Source: Ampullaceana balthica
Lineage: Eukaryota > Mollusca > Gastropoda > Lymnaeidae
Assembly (NCBI GenBank): GCA_944989445.1
Contig: CALYLW010000325.1
Location: forward strand, 49,439-113,438
Direction: 5' to 3'
DNA: 64,000 nt
Below the pieces are notes generated by a model. That model did no database searches, had not been told where the DNA came from, and saw only the letters and a list, made by a program, of their open reading frames with translations. Shown in pieces: positions 60,031 through 64,000 of this stretch (position 1 is its first letter; each line of letters begins with the position of its first letter). The translations under genes and the position numbers were made by a program.

Positions 60031-61505
60031 CAGGAGCATCAAAACTTTTGGCATGGCGGGGCATAATCCATGACTTAAAGACATTCCGGGGTGGGGGGGT
60101 TGGAGGAGGATATTAAGATAATTTTTTAAAAAATACGTTGATATTTTTGTTTATTGCAAAATTTAATGTGTAGGGTGAAACTGAGATCTTGAGTGCAGTA
60201 AATATGCGAGGTCAGGCTCAATGCTATTGGTTTTGATACGTGTGATATAACGCAGGTGAGAGTCACTCAATCTCGTCATTACACGTTTTTGGTTAAAATG
60301 TATACATGATAATGTTTGCTCACACAACTATGTCGAGCCAAACAAGCTGAGCATTTTCTCTTGGAATCTCTCTTTATCCCGCGGACGGTAAAAGTCAATG
60401 AGAAGAAGCTGTTGTTGTCTGCTTCGGCATTCAGCATCACTTAGCAGCTCAATGAGTTCAAGTTGCAGATGGCCTGGAGCATCATCAGCATCCACAGTGA
60501 ATGGAAAAAAATATTTACTTTTCAATAGTTGCATAGTCCTAAAAGCGTCGTTGAAATTTATCAGCCACGGATATGATATATGCAACTTTTCTCTGCCTTT
60601 GCTCATACAAGTTTATTTCTGGAAAAATTGTCATGATTTCTTGTAGTGAAGGGATATGTGTGGTACAAGACTGCATTTGAGACAGGTGTCTTTGAAAAAG
60701 TTGAAGCTTGTTCCCAAAAAGCTTTGTTCTGTGAATATAACTGGCTTACCACTGCATTGTGCCCTGGAAGACTTGTGTCAAACAGGTTTAGATGTCTTGT
60801 CACATCAATTAAAAATGTTAAATCCTCCAGCGCAGAAATATCAGATACTCTTGGAACTGGTTGCTCTTTATTTTCCTCGAAATGACCAATTTTATTTTAG
60901 TGCGCACGAGCTTTGAAGTGCTGTCCCCTGACTGAGCCACCTTGCATCATTGTGATACACATCTTTGTATTCTCCCTGGATGTCAAGAAGAAACTGCTAA
61001 AAACTGGCGGTGAAACAGGGCTTTAGAACGAAAAGAGTTTATAGCTTTTATCACTGGCTGAATGACATGATCACATCTATGATGTTTTGCACAAAGAACT
61101 TGTTGGTGAATGATACAGTGAAGTTTAGAAGCTTTGTCACCCTCTTATCTGACTTTGTTACATACAATTGTTGCTAGTACACTGTGCTTAGCAGTAATTT
61201 CAGGGGGCATGATCAGTAAATAATGACACATACTTTTTCCATGGTATTTTAATATTATTAACAACAAAACAAATGAAAGCAAATAAATCTGTTTGGCCTT
61301 TGAGACTCTGAAGGTCAAGTATTAGATGAACAATAAAACGTCATCGATTTTTGCCATCATTTGACGTACTCAAAACAGGACAAAATTTAGACTTTAATTA
61401 TAAATATAATGTCTTTAGAGAAATAATACGTCATTCCATAATTTTTTTAAGATGAGGCCGCGGGCCAGTTAAAATTTAAGTCAGGCCGGGCACTGGACAC
61501 CCCTG
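60031..61505 (-). mobile_element. hAT element remnant, 1475 bp, both ends present
   Basis: Ends caggagcatcaaaac and inverted caggggtgtccagtgcc, with target duplications gtgcagtg (60023-60030) and gtgtagtg (61506-61513). Minus-strand fragments YPWLINFNDAFRTMQLL and DADDAPGHLQLELIELLSD mark a GTF2IRD2-like transposase C-terminus. Same insertion as 29116-29932. Confidence 0.85.
60328..60990 (-). pseudogene. hAT transposase remnant (GTF2IRD2-like)
   Basis: Minus-strand pieces: LNLFDTSLPGHNAVVSQLYS and FWEQASTFSKTPVSNAVL (60803-60603), then YPWLINFNDAFRTMQLLKSK, HLQLELIELLSDAECRSRQQ and a terminal MLSLFGST (60606-60328). The order fits the C-terminal half of this transposase type. Stops and frame shifts are present. 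Confidence 0.72.
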
Positions 61506-61611
61506 GTGTAGTGTATTTGACACGACTGACGATCCCCGAAAACTTTGGCCACAAAAGGTGAGAAGATTCTCTGTAGACCCCTAGGCCACTTCAGTTCAAG
61601 GTTACTGAGTC

Positions 61612-63270
61612 TCAATCTAGACAGAAGTCGAGAGCATGCCGCCCGCCGCCCGCCGCATCCACAGAGTGGACATATTTCTCTAGCCGGTACTCTGTGGAGA
61701 CAAGCTTTGATATACAGCCGTCTTCGACCTTATTGGTCTCAGCGTCCCACTGTTCGATATCGTCATGATTTCCGCACGGGCCATGCAGTTCAATCCGTAC
61801 TCTCTCGGACATGCCGGTGGCTTTGTCCCGTGCGGTGACAAGAAGACTTCCCCAAATGTCGAAGTCGAAAGTGATGTCGATCTGTGTGACGCCCCTGGGA
61901 GCCGGCTTGATGCCCGTCAGACGAAGCTTACCCACGAGGCGGTTGTCCTTTGTCCCGGAGCCCTCACCTTCAAACACGAGAATGTCGACACCTGTCTGGT
62001 TGTCCGAGGAGGTGGTGAATATCTGTGACGTTCGTGTCGGGATGGCCGTGCCCCTCGCCACCAGCGTGGTCATTACCCCATCGCCCGTTGCAACGCCCAG
62101 TGATATTGGGGTCACTCTTCCCGGCACACCATCTTCCGTGAAGGCAGCGTGCAATGCGGCCCCATACGCAACGTCTTCGTCTGGATTGGGCGATTGCTGC
62201 AGCTCCTTGCCATTGAAGAACTCTCTTAAAATCTCCTGCACTTTCGGGATGCGTGTAGAGCCCCCGACCAAGATAACATTTGTGATCATTCCTTTATCCA
62301 GTTTGGCTTCTCTGAGTGCAGACTCCACCGGAGGAATCGTCAATCTGAACAAGTCTTGGCACAGATCCTCGAACATTGTCCTGGATATTTTGATGTTAAA
62401 GTCTATTCCCTGGAACAAGGAGTCTATCTCAACGGATGCCTCAGTAGAGCTGGACAATGTCTTCTTGGCTCGCTCGCAGGCCGCCTGAAGACTTGTTATC
62501 GCCCCTGGGTCTCCACTTATGTCGAGTTTGTGTTTTTGATTAAACTCCTGTACGCAGTGTGAAACAAGACGTTTGTCGAAGTCTTCGCCGCCGAGGTGTG
62601 CATCGCCTGTAGCGGCCTTCACCTCAAAGAGTAAAGACGTGTTGGTGGCAAGGATGGTCACGTCATAAGTTCCACCACCGAGATCAATGACTAAAATATG
62701 GCCCTCTTGGTAGCTGTGAGCCATAGTGGCAGCAGCCGGTTCCGGAATTATCATTGGCGTCAGCCCAGAAAGTCTGCATGCTCTGATCGTGGCCTGCTGC
62801 TGGAGATCGTTGTAATGAGCAGGCACCGCGATCAGAGCGTGTAACACTTTTTGACCAACGAAAGCCTCGGCCGTCTCTTTTATTTTCGCGAGAACCATCG
62901 AGATGATTTCCTCGGGGGAAAACAGCGATGTCTCACCTTTAACCTCCACGCTGATCCTCGGGCGACCTTCGACCTCCACGACCTTGAACGGAAAGAGTTT
63001 CATGTCGGCCTGCACGGTGGCGTCGCTGAAGCTGCGTCCTATCAGCCTCCTTGCGCCAAAGATAGTGTTGGATGGGTTAAAGGCAGCTTGTTTTCTGGCT
63101 GCGTCGCCGATGAGTCTCCCACTTGTCGTGAAGGCCACGCAGTTGGCTGTCGTCTTGCTTCCCTGGTCGTTTATGATGGCATTAATTTTTCCGTTATGGA
63201 AGACCGCAACGCAGGTATTGGTGTTTCCAAAATCAATGCCAAGCACGGGCCCTTTTCTTCTTGGGGTTAT
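61612..63270 (-). CDS. Hsp70-like protein F, main exon
   Basis: An intact 552-codon exon starting after ttccattctctattaaag (phase 0) as [20 protein letters not shown]. Signatures: [37 protein letters not shown]. The lid is truncated, ending [21 protein letters not shown]. The Lys71 position is Arg (GARRLIG). Uniquely, Thr13 of the first phosphate loop is Asn (DFGNTNT). DnaK Arg151 is Gln (LQQQA). Exon 1 should lie beyond position 64000, so the start is not in the window. It carries the 7-bp C-terminal insertion seen in C and D. Confidence 0.88.
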   Translation of the reverse strand: MTPRRKGPVLGIDFGNTNTCVAVFHNGKINAIINDQGSKTTANCVAFTTSGRLIGDAARKQAAFNPSNTIFGARRLIGRSFSDATVQADMKLFPFKVVEVEGRPRISVEVKGETSLFSPEEIISMVLAKIKETAEAFVGQKVLHALIAVPAHYNDLQQQATIRACRLSGLTPMIIPEPAAATMAHSYQEGHILVIDLGGGTYDVTILATNTSLLFEVKAATGDAHLGGEDFDKRLVSHCVQEFNQKHKLDISGDPGAITSLQAACERAKKTLSSSTEASVEIDSLFQGIDFNIKISRTMFEDLCQDLFRLTIPPVESALREAKLDKGMITNVILVGGSTRIPKVQEILREFFNGKELQQSPNPDEDVAYGAALHAAFTEDGVPGRVTPISLGVATGDGVMTTLVARGTAIPTRTSQIFTTSSDNQTGVDILVFEGEGSGTKDNRLVGKLRLTGIKPAPRGVTQIDITFDFDIWGSLLVTARDKATGMSERVRIELHGPCGNHDDIEQWDAETNKVEDGCISKLVSTEYRLEKYVHSVDAAGGGRHALDFCLD

Positions 63271-64000
63271 CTTTAATAGAGAATGGAATAACACTTAATA
63301 TTGCGATCCAAACAAGACATATTCATATTTTAAGATCTCATTTAATTGTTACAGCTTTTTAACATAAATATTAGTAACATGTAACATAACAATGTATTAA
63401 AATTACCAAGAAGCCAAATGAAGACCACAAGGGAAGAAACGGCTATGTGACATTTTAGAAATTTTTTAGTTATCCCCTGTATCTGATAGAGAAGCAAAAA
63501 TAGAATTCCGCAGTGGGATTTTATGATAAAATTATGAACCTGACCCTATTGAAAATTCAAATATATTTAGTTAATTTATAAGATATCTGCATAATTTTGA
63601 ACATTAAAACTTAGATATCTCAAAACTTCAAAATTTTTACATATCCGTTTCTTCCCTTGAGCTCTTCAAATGTTTCAAGCTATGGGTTCGAAATTAACAT
63701 GTAATAGTGAAATAGTGGGCAAAATGGGATCGATTCAGACAGAGAGAAAAGATGCTGGATGGGCTGACAAGATGGCATGGGGCACAATCACTAGCGGAGT
63801 TGATTGGCAAGACGAAAGACAGAGAGCTGTGGAGAGGCATGACCGCCTATGCCTCTGGGCATGGCACCTGATGGATGGATGGAGTGAAACAAGTTCGTGG
63901 CAAAGTGATATCAAAAGAGCTATACTTTAAAAAAATGTCATTCATCAGGAGAAAAAAATAAAAAGCGAATTTGAAAATAATAAAAAAACAAGTTTAAAAA
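63271..64000 (-). other. Part of intron 1 of gene F
   Basis: Acceptor AG at 63271-63272. No exon-1-like ATG plus GTAAGT is found before the window ends, so the donor is outside. Contains a small LINE-like insertion. Confidence 0.55.
63715..63882 (+). mobile_element. Short LINE-like insertion with (ATGG)n tail
   Basis: Flanked by agtgaaata (63706-63714) and agtgaaaca (63883-63891). The body encodes a short WADKMAWGTITSGVDWQDER stretch and ends in atggatggatgg, like the tail of a severely 5'-truncated LINE. The same position in A and D introns lacks it. Confidence 0.6.

Overview
The window looks like AT-rich animal nuclear DNA, probably from a mollusc such as a gastropod. The evidence is indirect: spliced genes, several non-LTR retrotransposon families, hAT transposons with 8-bp target duplications, tRNA-derived SINEs, Penelope-like hammerhead motifs and abundant minisatellites. 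The taxonomic call is an inference. No bacterial features are present.

The only host genes I can support are six copies of one Hsp70-like gene, all on the minus strand, named A to F by increasing coordinate. A (5.2-7.4 kb), C (35.5-38.7 kb) and E (54.3-57.4 kb) are broken. B (23.0-25.2 kb), D (45.7-48.1 kb) and F (61.6 kb to beyond the window) have intact main exons, each of exactly 1659 nt. Every main exon lacks an in-frame ATG before the nucleotide-binding domain and begins at a phase-0 splice acceptor. In A to E I found a matching 15-16 codon first exon ending at a perfect GTAAGT donor, in the same phase, 0.5-1.5 kb upstream. Two subfamilies alternate: A, C, D and F (exon 1 starting MFQ where it is visible) and B and E (exon 1 starting ME). 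The family departs from canonical Hsp70 at key places. The catalytic Lys71 is Arg or Gly in all six copies, the interdomain LLLLD linker is gone, the DnaK Arg151 relay residue is Gln or Glu, and the lid is cut short with no EEVD. A nucleotide-binding protein with an altered or absent chaperone cycle is the likely reading.

The copies sit in large duplicated units of 3' flank, gene and several kb of upstream DNA. B (about 21.5-29.9 kb) and E (about 50.9-61.5 kb) are long paralogues. A is related to D and C over other stretches. Because of this, one paralogue often preserves the uninserted site for a transposon found in another, so many element boundaries can be read directly.

Regions: 0-3.5 kb, two 5'-truncated RTE-like retrotransposon insertions in duplicated 3'-flank DNA. 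3.5-5.2 kb, interspersed repeats. 5.2-7.4 kb, pseudogene A. 7.7-9.2 kb, two hAT-type insertions. 9.42-19.44 kb, one hAT element inflated to 10 kb by nested insertions (a second hAT, MITEs, SINEs, a third RTE copy). 19.4-21.5 kb, CR1 and RTE remnants and a microsatellite. 21.5-25.2 kb, gene B. 25.4-28.0 kb, three minisatellites. 29-33.2 kb, hAT and RTE remnants and two more minisatellites. 33.4-38.7 kb, pseudogene C. 38.5-43.2 kb, Penelope, CR1 and RTE fragments. 43.9-45.5 kb, repeat cluster. 45.7-48.1 kb, gene D. 49-54 kb, flank plus a complete hAT remnant. 54.3-57.4 kb, pseudogene E. 57.7-61.5 kb, minisatellite and hAT elements. 61.6 kb to the end, gene F.

Stretches I could not assign: 15.2-16.25 kb, 39.83-40.38 kb and 49.5-50.9 kb show no gene or element I can name.
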